A DNA stretch of 64,000 nucleotides from Haloarcula vallismortis ATCC 29715 (GTDB lineage Archaea; Halobacteriota; Halobacteria; Halobacteriales; Haloarculaceae). The notes below the pieces were generated by a model, which saw only the letters and a list, made by a program, of their open reading frames with translations, did no database searches and was not told the origin of the DNA. Below, in pieces: positions 52,456 to 61,643 of this stretch (positions within the stretch are counted from its first letter, which is position 1; the number at the start of each line of letters is the position of its first letter). A program made the translations under genes and the position numbers. The DNA is taken from the NCBI RefSeq assembly GCF_000337775.1, contig NZ_AOLQ01000009.1, forward strand, positions 56,347-120,346. Direction: 5' to 3'.

Positions 52456-54657
52456 TTACGCCAAGTCGTCAGTTTCTGCGCCCCAGTCCAACGCCGTTTC
52501 GAGGTCGTGTTTCGGCGGCGAACAGGCGAAGTTCCGGCAGGCGTACACCGTCGGTTCGCCGTCGACTTGTTCGCGGCCAGCCCAGATCGGCGGCGACTCG
52601 TCAAGTCCCAGCGCGTCGAGCCACTGCTCGAACTCGCTGTCGTCGGCTGGTCGGTGGGCCAGCAAACGGCGCGGAATGTAGTGTTCGGCGAGGGTTTCCG
52701 CCCACTCGCCCGGATATGCTGACTGGTCGCCGACCAGCGTCAGTTCCAGCGCGCCCTGCTCGTAAGTGTCCGTCGCCAGCGTTAGCGAGGCGTGCTGGAG
52801 CGGGTTCGAGGAGACGCGGTCGGCGTGGGTCCGGAGGACCCGCTCGGCTACGCTTTCGAAGCGGTCGTTGTCGCTGAAATGAGACAGCGACAGCAGGAGG
52901 TCGACGGCGACGCCGGTGCTGGACGGCGTCGACTGGTCGGTCAGTTCCTGTGGCCGCGCGACCAGCGATTCGCCGCCGGTCGGGGTGAAAAACAGGGTCC
53001 CCTGCTCGTCGTCCCAGAACGCCTCTGTGATAGCCTGTCCGAGGTCCATCGCAAACGCGAGATGCTCGACGTCGCCGGTCGCCTCGAACAGCGTCAGCGC
53101 ACCGCGGCCGAGAAACGCGTAGTCTTCCAGATAGCCGTCGATGGCCACGTCGCCGTCCTTGTACCGGCGGTTGAGGCGGCGCTCGTCTTCGTCCCACAGG
53201 TGCTCCCGGACGAACGAGAGGGCGTCGGCGGCAACGTCAGCATACTGCTCGTCGAGGACGATTGCCCCTTCAGCGAGCGTCCGAATCATCAGCCCGTTCC
53301 AGCCGGCCAGCACTTTCTCGTCGCGGGCTGGACGTGGACGGTCCTTTCTGGCCTCGAACGTCTGATTCAGGGCGCGCTGGAGGCTCGCCGTGATCTCGTC
53401 TTCGCTTTGCTCGTACTCCTCTGCCAGTACTGCTACTGGCTTTCGGACGGCGAGTACCGTCGCGCCCTCGAAGTTGCCCCGCTCGGTGACGCCGTAGTAG
53501 TCACAGAAGACCTCGGCGTCGGTTTCGTCGTCGACGGCGTCGTGGACCTGTTCGGGCGTCCAGACGTAGAACAGACCTTCTTCTGTCTCACCCCCGGGCT
53601 CGTCTCGCGGGCTTTCCCCGCTCGATTGTTCCGAGTCGCTCCGCGACTCGCTATGTGGCGCGCTTTCAGCGTCCAGCGTGCTGAAAAAGCCCCCGTCGGG
53701 GTGTTGGAGTTCGCGCTGGACGAACTCGAACGTCTCCCGGACGACCGACGCGTAGCGCTCCGAGCCGATGGCCTGATAGCCGGCGAGGAAGGCACGGGGA
53801 ATCTCGGCGTTGTCGTAGAGCATCTTCTCGAAGTGCGGGACGGCCCATTGTTGGTCCGTCGCGTAGCGGTGGAAGCCGCCGCCGACGTGGTCGTACAGCC
53901 CCCGGTCGGCCATCACGTCCAGCGTCTCCTCGACGACGTTCAGGTAGTCCTCTTGCCCACCATCTGCGTGAGCCCGAAGCAATGCGTGCAACCGCCCATT
54001 CTGGGGGAATTTCGGGCCGCCGGAGCCCCAGCCGCCGTCCTGACGGTCCGCGCCGCGGTGGGCAATGGTTCCGGCGGTCTGGATGATGTCTTCGGCGGGG
54101 TCCTCGGGGTCGGCCGGCGTCGCTTCGAGGTCGCTCTCGATGGCCTCGGTCCACTGCTGGGCGCGATTTTCCATCTCTTCGCGCTGCTCGGGGTCCGACC
54201 ACGAGTCCGCGAGACGCTGGAGCAGGTCGCCAAAGCCCGGCTGGCCGCGCTTCTCTTCGGGCGGGAAGTACGTCCCGACGTAGAACGGCTCGCCATCCGG
54301 TGTGAGCCAGGCCGACAGCGGCCAGCCACCGCCGCCGGTCACCTGCTGACAGATGCTCATGTACACCGAATCGAGGTCCGGGCGCTCCTCGCGGTCGACC
54401 TTGATCGGGACGAAGTGCTCGTTGAGCTGCTCGGCGATTGCCTCGTTCTCGAAGCTCTCCTCCTCCATGACGTGACACCAGTGACACGCCGCGTAGCCAA
54501 TCGAGAGGAAGATGGGGACGTCTCGCTCCTTTGCGGCCTCTAGGGCTGTTTCGTCCCATGGCTGCCAGTTGACAGGGTTGTCTGCGTGCTGGCGGAGATA
54601 CGGACTCTCCGCCTCGTCGAGTCGGTTTCGGGCTGTCGGGTCCGTGGCGTCGCTCAT
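52456..54657 (-). CDS. YyaL/SPATA20-type protein (thioredoxin plus six-hairpin glycosidase-like domains)
   Basis: A 733-aa member of the family containing bacterial YyaL and eukaryotic SPATA20. The N-terminal thioredoxin-like domain holds the motif AACHWCHVMEEESF near residues 59-72, preceded by LRQHADNPVNWQPW. The remainder is an alpha/alpha-barrel like six-hairpin glycosidases (GGFHRYATDQQWAVPHFEKMLYDNA, VLAGWNGLMIRTLAEGA). The biochemical function is not established; a redox-linked carbohydrate-related role is possible. The length is normal for the family. It is monocistronic or leads towards the Trx-fold gene on the opposite strand. Confidence 0.88.
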   Translation of the reverse strand: MSDATDPTARNRLDEAESPYLRQHADNPVNWQPWDETALEAAKERDVPIFLSIGYAACHWCHVMEEESFENEAIAEQLNEHFVPIKVDREERPDLDSVYMSICQQVTGGGGWPLSAWLTPDGEPFYVGTYFPPEEKRGQPGFGDLLQRLADSWSDPEQREEMENRAQQWTEAIESDLEATPADPEDPAEDIIQTAGTIAHRGADRQDGGWGSGGPKFPQNGRLHALLRAHADGGQEDYLNVVEETLDVMADRGLYDHVGGGFHRYATDQQWAVPHFEKMLYDNAEIPRAFLAGYQAIGSERYASVVRETFEFVQRELQHPDGGFFSTLDAESAPHSESRSDSEQSSGESPRDEPGGETEEGLFYVWTPEQVHDAVDDETDAEVFCDYYGVTERGNFEGATVLAVRKPVAVLAEEYEQSEDEITASLQRALNQTFEARKDRPRPARDEKVLAGWNGLMIRTLAEGAIVLDEQYADVAADALSFVREHLWDEDERRLNRRYKDGDVAIDGYLEDYAFLGRGALTLFEATGDVEHLAFAMDLGQAITEAFWDDEQGTLFFTPTGGESLVARPQELTDQSTPSSTGVAVDLLLSLSHFSDNDRFESVAERVLRTHADRVSSNPLQHASLTLATDTYEQGALELTLVGDQSAYPGEWAETLAEHYIPRRLLAHRPADDSEFEQWLDALGLDESPPIWAGREQVDGEPTVYACRNFACSPPKHDLETALDWGAETDDLA

Positions 54658-54701
54658 ACCTGTGGCTGGGAGCGCCGCGGTGAAAAGGGGTCCGACGGGA
54701 C

Positions 54702-54965
54702 CTACTCGCTCGACAGCTGGATACCGCGAGCGACGACATACAGCAGGACGATTCCGGCTCCGACTGCGAGGATAAAATCACCGATGAGGGCTAGCAACGC
54801 ACCCAGTACGGAGCTTTCCGAACCGAAGAACACGATGGTGTAGGGAACGAGGCTCCCGGCGACGAACACGCCGATGAGCTTCGCAAGCGGAACGGCTTCG
54901 GAGAGAATCAGGGCCGTGTTTAGTTCTCCTGTCACGGGGTCGACAAAGGGGCGGGTAGAGGGCAT
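54702..54965 (-). CDS. Small hypothetical membrane protein
   Basis: An 87-aa protein with two hydrophobic helices (LIGVFVAGSLVPYTIVFF and LGALLALIGDFILAVGAGIVLLYVV) after a polar N-terminus (MPSTRPFVDPVTGELNTAL). No family is recognised. The ATG at 54965 is chosen because the 40 in-frame residues upstream are basic and Cys-rich and unlike haloarchaeal protein. It lies just upstream of, and on the same strand as, the YyaL-like gene (44-base gap). Confidence 0.65.
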   Translation of the reverse strand: MPSTRPFVDPVTGELNTALILSEAVPLAKLIGVFVAGSLVPYTIVFFGSESSVLGALLALIGDFILAVGAGIVLLYVVARGIQLSSE

Positions 54966-55117
54966 GCAACCGGGTGTCACGAGACTGGAACAAGTAGTCC
55001 CCGGTATCCGTCCAGCGGCCCGCCACGAGTGACATACCGACACGGAGACGACCGTCGCAGTCAGCGAAAACCGGCGAAAAGACAATACTTACGTGAGAGC
55101 CAATCCGGCCTTCGGGT

Positions 55118-56467
55118 ATGTCAGAGACAGTGCTGCTGGTGGGTGGCGGCGGCCGGGAACACGCGATTGCGCGCTCGCTCGCGGACTCGCCCGCGGACCT
55201 CTATGCCTGTGCGGGGAACCGGAACCCGGGTATCGTCGCCCTTGCCGACGGCTTCGAGGCACTTGACACGACCAACCCGAAGGCCGTGACGACGTACGCT
55301 CGGGAGGTCGACGCCACGCTGGCAGTCATTGGCCCCGAGGCGGCACTCGCCGCCGGAGTCGCCGACGCGCTGGACGACGCCGGTATCTACACGTTCGGGC
55401 CACAGGAGCAGGAGGCCCGTATCGAGACGGACAAGGCGTTCCAGCGGCGGTTCATGCGTGAACACGACATCCCCGGCTGTCCGGACTTCGAGACGTTCGA
55501 GGACATGGACGCCGCCTGCGAGCACATCGACGAGTACGACGGTGATCTCGCGGTCAAGCCTGCCGGCCTCACCGGCGGCAAGGGCGTCCGCGTCATCGGC
55601 GACCAGTGTACCGCCCAGGAGGCCAAGGAGTATCTCCGCAGTTCCGACTACGACCGCGTCGTGCTCGAAGAGCGCCTCGTCGGCGAGGAGTTCACCGTTC
55701 AGGCGTTCGTCGCCAACGGCCAACTTCGCGTGACCCCGGCGGTGCAGGACCACAAGCGCGCCTACGAGGGCGACGAGGGGCCAAACACCGGCGGGATGGG
55801 CAGTTACTCCGACGCCAGCCTCCACCTGCCGTTCATGAGCGAGGACGACTACATGGACGCCGTCGACGTGCTCCGTGCGACGGTCGATGCCCTTGAGGGA
55901 TACAAAGGCGTCCTCTACGGCCAGTTCATGCTCACCGAGACTGGCCCGCGCGTGGTGGAGTTCAACGCCCGCTTTGGCGACCCCGAGGCGATGAACACGC
56001 TGCCGGTGCTCAACACGGACTTCCTCGACGTGCTGACCGCCGCACGCGACGAGGAACCCCTGCCACAGCTCTCGTTCCGCCCGATGGCGACCGTCTGCAA
56101 GTACGCCGTCCCGGACGGCTACCCGACCGACCCCGACGCCGGCGCGAAGGTGACTATCGACGACGGCGTCATCGCGGAGGTCGTCGCGGACCACCGCGAC
56201 CAGTCCGACGACGCGGAGACGGCCCCAGAGGCACTGCTGTTCTACGCCAGCGTCGACGACCGCGAGGACGGCATTTACACGACCACCTCCCGGTCCTACG
56301 CCGTCGTGGGGCTGGCCGAAACAATCGCCGACGCGGAAGCCATCGCCGAGGCGTCGCTCCAGCGGGCCGGCACGGAAGGCCTTCGCGTCCGCCACGACAT
56401 CGGCAAGACTGACCTCGTCCAGCAGCGTATCGACCACATGGACGACATCCGCTGCAGCGCGGACTGA
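55118..56467 (+). CDS. purD: Phosphoribosylamine--glycine ligase
   Basis: GAR synthetase (449 aa), the second step of de novo purine synthesis, joining glycine to phosphoribosylamine with ATP. The N-terminal domain begins MSETVLLVGGGGREHAIARS; the ATP-grasp segment has VKPAGLTGGKGVRV and VLEERLVGEEFTVQAF; the family signature is RFGDPEAMNTLPVL. The length is normal. An AT-containing acaatactta lies about 28-37 bases before the ATG. trkH follows 59 bases later on the same strand without obvious functional link. Confidence 0.94.
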   Translation: MSETVLLVGGGGREHAIARSLADSPADLYACAGNRNPGIVALADGFEALDTTNPKAVTTYAREVDATLAVIGPEAALAAGVADALDDAGIYTFGPQEQEARIETDKAFQRRFMREHDIPGCPDFETFEDMDAACEHIDEYDGDLAVKPAGLTGGKGVRVIGDQCTAQEAKEYLRSSDYDRVVLEERLVGEEFTVQAFVANGQLRVTPAVQDHKRAYEGDEGPNTGGMGSYSDASLHLPFMSEDDYMDAVDVLRATVDALEGYKGVLYGQFMLTETGPRVVEFNARFGDPEAMNTLPVLNTDFLDVLTAARDEEPLPQLSFRPMATVCKYAVPDGYPTDPDAGAKVTIDDGVIAEVVADHRDQSDDAETAPEALLFYASVDDREDGIYTTTSRSYAVVGLAETIADAEAIAEASLQRAGTEGLRVRHDIGKTDLVQQRIDHMDDIRCSAD

Positions 56468-56526
56468 GAACCCGTACTGTCGGCACCAGCAGGCAGAACA
56501 CACCAGGCCACAGGTGGTGAGCCACG

Positions 56527-58023
56527 GTGGCGCTGACAACCGTCGACGTGCGGGCGTCGCTGAACGTTCTCGGCGCGATTCTGCGGTGGCTGGCGGTCCC
56601 GCTGGTGATTCCCACCGTGGTCGCCGTTATTTATCGTGAGTCGCCGCTCCCGTATCTGGTCGCGATAGCGATCGCGCTCGGCGTCGGCACGGCGCTCACC
56701 CGCCTGCCGCGTGACCGCATCGCCGACCGCGAGGCGTTCCTGACAGTGTCGCTGTCCTGGCTCACAATCGCCGTCGTCGGCGCGATACCGCTGTACATTG
56801 AGGGAACTGGCGTGTTCGCCAGCCCAGTCAACGCCCTGTTCGAGGGGATGAGCGGCATCACGACCACGGGCGCGACGGTCATCCGGGACTTCGACGCCCA
56901 CTCGCAGGCGCTGTTGATGTGGCGGCAGGTCCTCCAGTGGCTCGGCGGGCTGGGGGTGCTCCTGCTCGCGACGGCGGTGTTGTCGCGGCTTTCGGTCGCC
57001 GGCGCACAGCTCATGGAGACTGAAACGCGGACGGAGAACGTCACGAAGCTCACCCCAGGTATCGAGGAGACTGCCCGTATCCTCGGCAAGCTGTATCTAG
57101 GGCTGACGGCAGGAGCAGCGGCGATACTGTACGCGTTGGGTGTCGGCGGTCTCGCACCCGAGATGACCCTGTTTGACGCAATCGCGCACGCGTTTACTTC
57201 TATCGCGACCGCCGGCTTCTCCCCGCGGGCCGAGAGCGTCGGCGCGTTCTCACCGGCCGTTCAGTGGGCGGTGACGCTGTTCATGATCGTCGGGGCGACG
57301 AACTTCGTGCTACTGTACGCACTCGTTCGGGGTGAAACCGACCGGCTCCGGGACAGCGAGGAGTTCCGTTTCTACCTGGGGGTTCTCGCTGCCGGCTCCC
57401 TGCTTGTGACCGGGCTGCTCGTGGTCGACCAGGGGGCCATCGGCGGTGTCGGGGCGTCGATTCGTCACGCCGTCTTCCAGACCGCCGCCATCGTCACGAC
57501 CACCGGCTACGCCTCGACGGATTTCAACACCTGGTCGGCCGGGGCCAAGAACCTCCTCTTCGCCATGATGTTCATCGGCGGGATGGCCGGGAGCACGACC
57601 TGCTCGGTCAAGACGCTGCGCTGGCTCATCGTCACCAAGTCGTTCTGGCGGGACCTGAACGTCTCGGCTCACCGCCAGAGCGTCCGGCCGGTCCGACTGG
57701 GGAGCGAAGCCGTGAGCGAAGACACTGTCCGGGACGTGTACGCCTACACGCTGGTCGCGCTGGTGTTCTTTGTTTTCGGCACGCTCTTGCTTGTCGTGGA
57801 TGGCGAGGTGTCTGGCGTGCCGATAACCGAGTTCGAAGCGCTCAGCGCCGCCGCATCGATGTTTTTCAACATCGGGCCGGCCTTTGGTCGGGCCGGCCCC
57901 TACGGGACCTACGAGGGCTTTGCCCGGTCGAGCAAGGTAATGATGGTCCTGCTGATGTGGATCGGCCGCATCGAGATCGTCCCCGTGATGGTGTTGCTGA
58001 CGCCGACGTTCTGGAAACGCTGA
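56527..58023 (+). CDS. trkH: TrkH-type potassium transporter
   Basis: The membrane pore of a Trk potassium uptake system (498 aa, about ten helices). Selectivity-filter-like pore loops of the TrkH/KtrB family are seen: EGMSGITTTGATVI, AFTSIATAGFSPR, ATIVTTTGYAS-type (AAIVTTTGYASTDF) and FFNIGPAFGRAGP, and the family end is MWIGRIEIVPVMVLLTPTFWK. The regulatory subunit TrkA is not adjacent in this window. In a salt-in halophile, potassium uptake is the main osmotic response. The GTG at 56527 is the start. The gene lies upstream of an acyltransferase and near mscS and dacZ. Confidence 0.94.
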   Translation: MALTTVDVRASLNVLGAILRWLAVPLVIPTVVAVIYRESPLPYLVAIAIALGVGTALTRLPRDRIADREAFLTVSLSWLTIAVVGAIPLYIEGTGVFASPVNALFEGMSGITTTGATVIRDFDAHSQALLMWRQVLQWLGGLGVLLLATAVLSRLSVAGAQLMETETRTENVTKLTPGIEETARILGKLYLGLTAGAAAILYALGVGGLAPEMTLFDAIAHAFTSIATAGFSPRAESVGAFSPAVQWAVTLFMIVGATNFVLLYALVRGETDRLRDSEEFRFYLGVLAAGSLLVTGLLVVDQGAIGGVGASIRHAVFQTAAIVTTTGYASTDFNTWSAGAKNLLFAMMFIGGMAGSTTCSVKTLRWLIVTKSFWRDLNVSAHRQSVRPVRLGSEAVSEDTVRDVYAYTLVALVFFVFGTLLLVVDGEVSGVPITEFEALSAAASMFFNIGPAFGRAGPYGTYEGFARSSKVMMVLLMWIGRIEIVPVMVLLTPTFWKR

Positions 58024-58120
58024 GAGCCTGACGAACGGCTGTCGGCTCCGGCGGTGCTGGTACCCGGGACCGTCGCCGGAGCCGACGGGTTTGATTACCG
58101 CGGCCCCGTACACGACGGAC

Positions 58121-58639
58121 GTGAGTGGTCCACGACACGACCGGCTGACCCAGCATCCGACGCCCGGGCCGTACAATTCGCTGTTCCCGTGGCCCGAGGC
58201 CAAACACCCGCTCCGGGTGATGGTCAACTACGTCGTCATCCTTGTCTGTCGCATCTCGCCGAGCCTCCGACTGAAGAACTGGCTGCTGTCCCGCTTGGGA
58301 GTCACCGTCGGCGACGGCGTCGCCTGGGGCCTAGAGTCGACGCCGGACGTGTTCTGGCCGGAGCTCATCACCGTCGAGGACCACGCCATCATCGGCTACG
58401 ACGCGACGCTGCTGTGTCACGAGTTCCTGCAGGCGGAGTACCGCACCGGCGAGGTCGTCGTCGGGGAACGGGCGATGATCGGCGCGGGCGCGATTGTCCT
58501 GCCCGGCGTCGAGATCGGCGCGGGCGCACAGGTCGCGGCGAACTCCCTTGTCGCCGACGATGTGCCACCGGAGACGACGGTCGCCGGCGTCCCGGCCGAA
58601 CCGCTGGGCTCGGATGAAGCGTCGACCGAGCGGAGCTGA
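58121..58639 (+). CDS. Left-handed beta-helix (hexapeptide) acyltransferase
   Basis: A 172-aa acetyl/acyltransferase-like protein. The C-terminal hexapeptide repeats (GEVVVGERAMIGAGAIVLPGVEIGAGAQVAANSLV, about 112-147) form the usual left-handed helix, followed by PPETTVAGVPAE, the typical end. The N-terminal part (LKNWLLSRLGVTVGDGVAWG) is helical and resembles maltose/galactoside O-acetyltransferases. The acceptor is unknown. I chose the GTG at 58121; a TTG at 58091 would add ten residues. It lies 97 bases after trkH and converges on mscS with a 4-base gap. Confidence 0.83.
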   Translation: MSGPRHDRLTQHPTPGPYNSLFPWPEAKHPLRVMVNYVVILVCRISPSLRLKNWLLSRLGVTVGDGVAWGLESTPDVFWPELITVEDHAIIGYDATLLCHEFLQAEYRTGEVVVGERAMIGAGAIVLPGVEIGAGAQVAANSLVADDVPPETTVAGVPAEPLGSDEASTERS

Positions 58640-58643
58640 CCCC

Positions 58644-59438
58644 CTAGTTCCGGATGCGGACGATACCCGCGTTGAACACGCGTTTGTTCGGGATGATGTA
58701 CTCCTCGCCGTCGCTCTCGATGCGTGTCACGAGGACATCCACCTCCTGAACGATGCCGCTCCGATCGCCGATAACGATCTCGTCGCCGATGCTGTATGGC
58801 TCCGTCAGGAGCAGGTAGATGCCGGCCGCACCGGCCTGTAAGATGTCCTTTAGAGCCAGCCCACAGACGAACACCAGTCCGAAGGCATACGCCGCCAGCA
58901 GAATGAGCAGGGCGAGGGTCTCGACGCCCAGTTGCCCCAGCGCGATGAGTACGGCCAGATAGAAGATGCTGTACTTGACGAGTTCGGGGATGACCGTCGC
59001 CTCGGGCATCTTGACGCTGCGCAGCCGCTCGGAGACGACGAGTTTGGCCTTATCGCCCGCGATGAGGCCGATGATGACGGCAAAGAGGGCGATAAACAGA
59101 TCGGGCAGAAACGACGTGAAACGGGCCCAGTACAGCTCCGGATCGGTCAACTGGGCGATGTTGAGGACGGCAGTGACCGTCGTGATGTAGATAAACAGCG
59201 CCGCCAGGTTCGAGACGATGCCGACGGTCGACGTGCCCAGCCCCCTCGCCGTCCGCTCGAAGGGAGTTCCTTCGACTGCTTCCGGCACGCCGAGTTCGCG
59301 CATGAACCGCCGCGAGGAGCGCCAGACGAGATAGCCGAGCACGATGCCGACAGCCAGTACCACGAGCGAAAAGACGAACGTTCCCTGCGGTGAGAACACC
59401 CGCCGGACGATCGTCGCCCAGTCGAAGCCGAACTGCAT
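58644..59438 (-). CDS. mscS: MscS-family mechanosensitive channel
   Basis: A 264-aa small-conductance mechanosensitive channel. Hydrophobic helices lie at about 15-38, 68-92 and 100-125, and the pore-lining helix and beta domain begin with the family region LLLAAYAFGLVFVCGLALKDILQAGAAGIYLLL, followed by the beta domain PYSIGDEIVIGDRSGIVQEVDVLVTRI. It releases ions and solutes on hypo-osmotic shock. It begins two bases after the dacZ stop, so it is cotranscribed with the c-di-AMP synthase. This proximity suggests that second-messenger output is linked to the pressure-release valve. Confidence 0.92.
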   Translation of the reverse strand: MQFGFDWATIVRRVFSPQGTFVFSLVVLAVGIVLGYLVWRSSRRFMRELGVPEAVEGTPFERTARGLGTSTVGIVSNLAALFIYITTVTAVLNIAQLTDPELYWARFTSFLPDLFIALFAVIIGLIAGDKAKLVVSERLRSVKMPEATVIPELVKYSIFYLAVLIALGQLGVETLALLILLAAYAFGLVFVCGLALKDILQAGAAGIYLLLTEPYSIGDEIVIGDRSGIVQEVDVLVTRIESDGEEYIIPNKRVFNAGIVRIRN

Positions 59439-59440
59439 CC

Positions 59441-60250
59441 TCAGTACTCCTCGGGATCGATTTCGAGGACCAGCTCCCCGCCTTTGAACGCCCGTACGAG
59501 CCCGTCGCTTTCGGAAAGGACGATAGCCGTTGCCGTGGTGTCACGGGTGATTGCACCCGCCGCCATGTGCCGTGCACCCAGTCCTTTGGGGATGTCAACG
59601 CCCTCCGCAGAGGGTTCGAGATACCGATACGCGGAGACGATTTTACCGGCGTCTGAAATGACGAACGCCCCGTCGAGCCGCGAGAACTCCTTGAGCATCA
59701 CGTTGACGATTGGGTCGCCGACGTGGACGTGGGACTTCTCGAAGGGGTTGTACGACAGCGGCCGGGACTTGTTCATCACCTTGCCGGCGTCGCCGACGAC
59801 GAACAGGGCACCGACGGGCTTGCCTTTCTGCCCTTTCTTTCCGAGCTCGATAGCGACCTCGAAGACGTCGCGGACGACACTCGCGTCCGCCCGCGAGTTA
59901 ACGAACATGTCGTACACGCCGGAGGGCGAGAAATCGTTGGTCTGAACGCGCACGAGCGTGTTCTCGGCACCGTCCAGCACTTCGGTCACGCAGAGTACCT
60001 CGTCACCCTCGTCGACGATGCCCTGCTCCAGTGCGCCCTCGATACCGAAGCGGAGACGGCCTTCGAGGTCGGTGAAATCAATCGGTAACTCGACGAACGG
60101 CTCCGCATCGAGGGTGTTCTCCGGGCCGACGACGACGATTTCTTCGTCGATGTCGTCGAACTCCTCGAAGAACGACGCGTTCGGGGAAAACAGGAACACG
60201 GCATCGACGTCTGCGACCAGGTCTCCGAGCAGGTCGCGCAACTCGTTCAT
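59441..60250 (-). CDS. dacZ: DacZ-type diadenylate cyclase (c-di-AMP synthase)
   Basis: Makes cyclic di-AMP from two ATP (269 aa). The DAC-domain motifs are both present: DGAFVISDAGKIV (DGA) and GARHMAAGAITRDT (RHxxA). The N-terminal domain (about 1-110) differs from bacterial DisA or CdaA and has the archaeal DacZ-type layout (ETVDAVFLFSP-like region at about 15-27); no DisA HhH DNA-binding domain is present. In Haloferax, DacZ activity is tied to osmotic balance and essential, as published. Here the gene leads a unit with mscS, and trkH lies nearby, consistent with potassium/osmotic control. Confidence 0.93.
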   Translation of the reverse strand: MNELRDLLGDLVADVDAVFLFSPNASFFEEFDDIDEEIVVVGPENTLDAEPFVELPIDFTDLEGRLRFGIEGALEQGIVDEGDEVLCVTEVLDGAENTLVRVQTNDFSPSGVYDMFVNSRADASVVRDVFEVAIELGKKGQKGKPVGALFVVGDAGKVMNKSRPLSYNPFEKSHVHVGDPIVNVMLKEFSRLDGAFVISDAGKIVSAYRYLEPSAEGVDIPKGLGARHMAAGAITRDTTATAIVLSESDGLVRAFKGGELVLEIDPEEY

Positions 60251-60321
60251 TATCAGAACGACGCTGTCTGCCGAAAAAAAGGTTGCGGGCAGTCAGCCAT
60301 GCGTCCGACGGCGGGCCTCTG

Positions 60322-61641
60322 TCAGCTGTCCTTCGAGGGCACTGCAAGGAAACGGTCGAACACACCGCTTTCTCCGTGGCAGTGGCAGTACGTGCCGACA
60401 GTGTTGTACTCGGTCAGCCCGTCGTGTTCGCCGTCGATACCGTCGCCTCGAACCATGTCGAAAGCGAATGACGCGTCACTGCCGAGGGTCGCAGCGGAGT
60501 AGTGGAACTCGTGTCCGCGGCGGTGCTCCCCCGACGCCGCCACAACGGTATCTGACTGCGCCTCCAGTTCTACGTGGTCGAGCGCCTGATACCGGTCTTG
60601 CATCTCAATTTCTGCCGGGAGGACGCCCGCCATCTCGTAGGTGTCGCCGTCGGTCGTCGTCAGCGACTCTGACAGCGCCATCAGGCCGCCGCACTCGCCA
60701 TAGACCGGGACGCCATCCGTGGCGCGACTGGCTATCTCGTCGAGCGTCCCGCCGGTTTCGAGCGCCTCGCCGTGGAGCTCCGGGTAGCCGCCGGGCAGGT
60801 AAATTGCGTCTGCGTCGGGGACCGGGTCGCCGGCGACCGGCGAGAACGGTTCGACGGCCGCCTCGGACCGGAGCCGTTCGAGTGTCGATGGGTAGGTGAA
60901 ACAGAACGCGCTGTCCTGTGCGACGGCGACCCGGCGGTCGGTCGCTGAGCCGTCGCGGGCCGTCTCCTCGGGTATGGCCTCTGGCGGTGTCCGGGCCACG
61001 TTGACCAACCGCTCGACATCGATGGTCTCCGCTGCCGTTTCGAGCGCGTCGCGGTCGAGCCCGGCTTCAGAGCCCATGTGTAACCCGAGATGGCGGTCGG
61101 GAATCTCCAGGTCCGACATCGGCGGAATCCGGCCGAAGTAGGTGAGGTCATCCGGGAGTGCGTCTCTGATGCCGTCGGCGTGTCGGCCACCGTGGGCGCG
61201 CTGTGCGAGGATGCCGGCCACGTCGATGTCCACGCCGATGCGGTCGGCGTACTGTGCGAACCCCAGTGCCGTCGCGGCGACGCTCTCCATACCGGCTTTC
61301 GCGTCCACGACCAGAACGACTGGGAGGTCCAGCCCTTCGGCAACGGCTGCCGTCGACGTTTTCGTCCCGTCGTAGAGTCCCATCACGCCCTCTACGATGC
61401 AGATGTCACCCGTGCCGCGCCAGTAGGTCCGGCACATACCGTCCTCGCCAGCGAGCCAGGGGTCGAGCGTCCGCGAGGGCGTGTCGACGAGCGCTTCGTG
61501 GTGGCTCGGGTCGATGAAATCCGGGCCTGCTTTGGCTGGCTGGGGCTGATACCCGGCGTCTTCGAGCGCTGTCAGGGTCGCCAGCGTTGCGACGGTCTTG
61601 CCGACGCCGGAGCTTGTGCCGGCGAGGACGACGCCATCCAT
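60322..61641 (-). CDS. cbiA: Cobyrinate a,c-diamide synthase
   Basis: A 439-aa ATP- and glutamine-dependent amidase that forms cobyrinic acid a,c-diamide in corrin synthesis. The N-terminal dethiobiotin-synthetase-like P-loop GTSSGVGKT (about 8-16) and the C-terminal class I glutaminase with nucleophile Cys in VYGECGGLMAL, then HRGHEFHYS, are complete. Use on sirohydrochlorin (coenzyme F430) is unlikely in a non-methanogen. I start at the ATG at 61641, two bases after the cobT stop; a GTG at 61647 would overlap it by four bases and is equally compatible. Confidence 0.9.
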   Translation of the reverse strand: MDGVVLAGTSSGVGKTVATLATLTALEDAGYQPQPAKAGPDFIDPSHHEALVDTPSRTLDPWLAGEDGMCRTYWRGTGDICIVEGVMGLYDGTKTSTAAVAEGLDLPVVLVVDAKAGMESVAATALGFAQYADRIGVDIDVAGILAQRAHGGRHADGIRDALPDDLTYFGRIPPMSDLEIPDRHLGLHMGSEAGLDRDALETAAETIDVERLVNVARTPPEAIPEETARDGSATDRRVAVAQDSAFCFTYPSTLERLRSEAAVEPFSPVAGDPVPDADAIYLPGGYPELHGEALETGGTLDEIASRATDGVPVYGECGGLMALSESLTTTDGDTYEMAGVLPAEIEMQDRYQALDHVELEAQSDTVVAASGEHRRGHEFHYSAATLGSDASFAFDMVRGDGIDGEHDGLTEYNTVGTYCHCHGESGVFDRFLAVPSKDS

Positions 61642-61643
61642 CG

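Noticed and set aside
52792..54543. 583-codon plus-strand frame across the YyaL-like gene
   Set aside because: Shadow of a GC-rich gene; the minus-strand frame carries the CHWCH and glycosidase-like motifs.
55121..56539. 472-codon open frame antisense to purD
   Set aside because: purD motifs are complete on the plus strand; the antisense frame has no motif and an atypical, basic/Val-rich composition.
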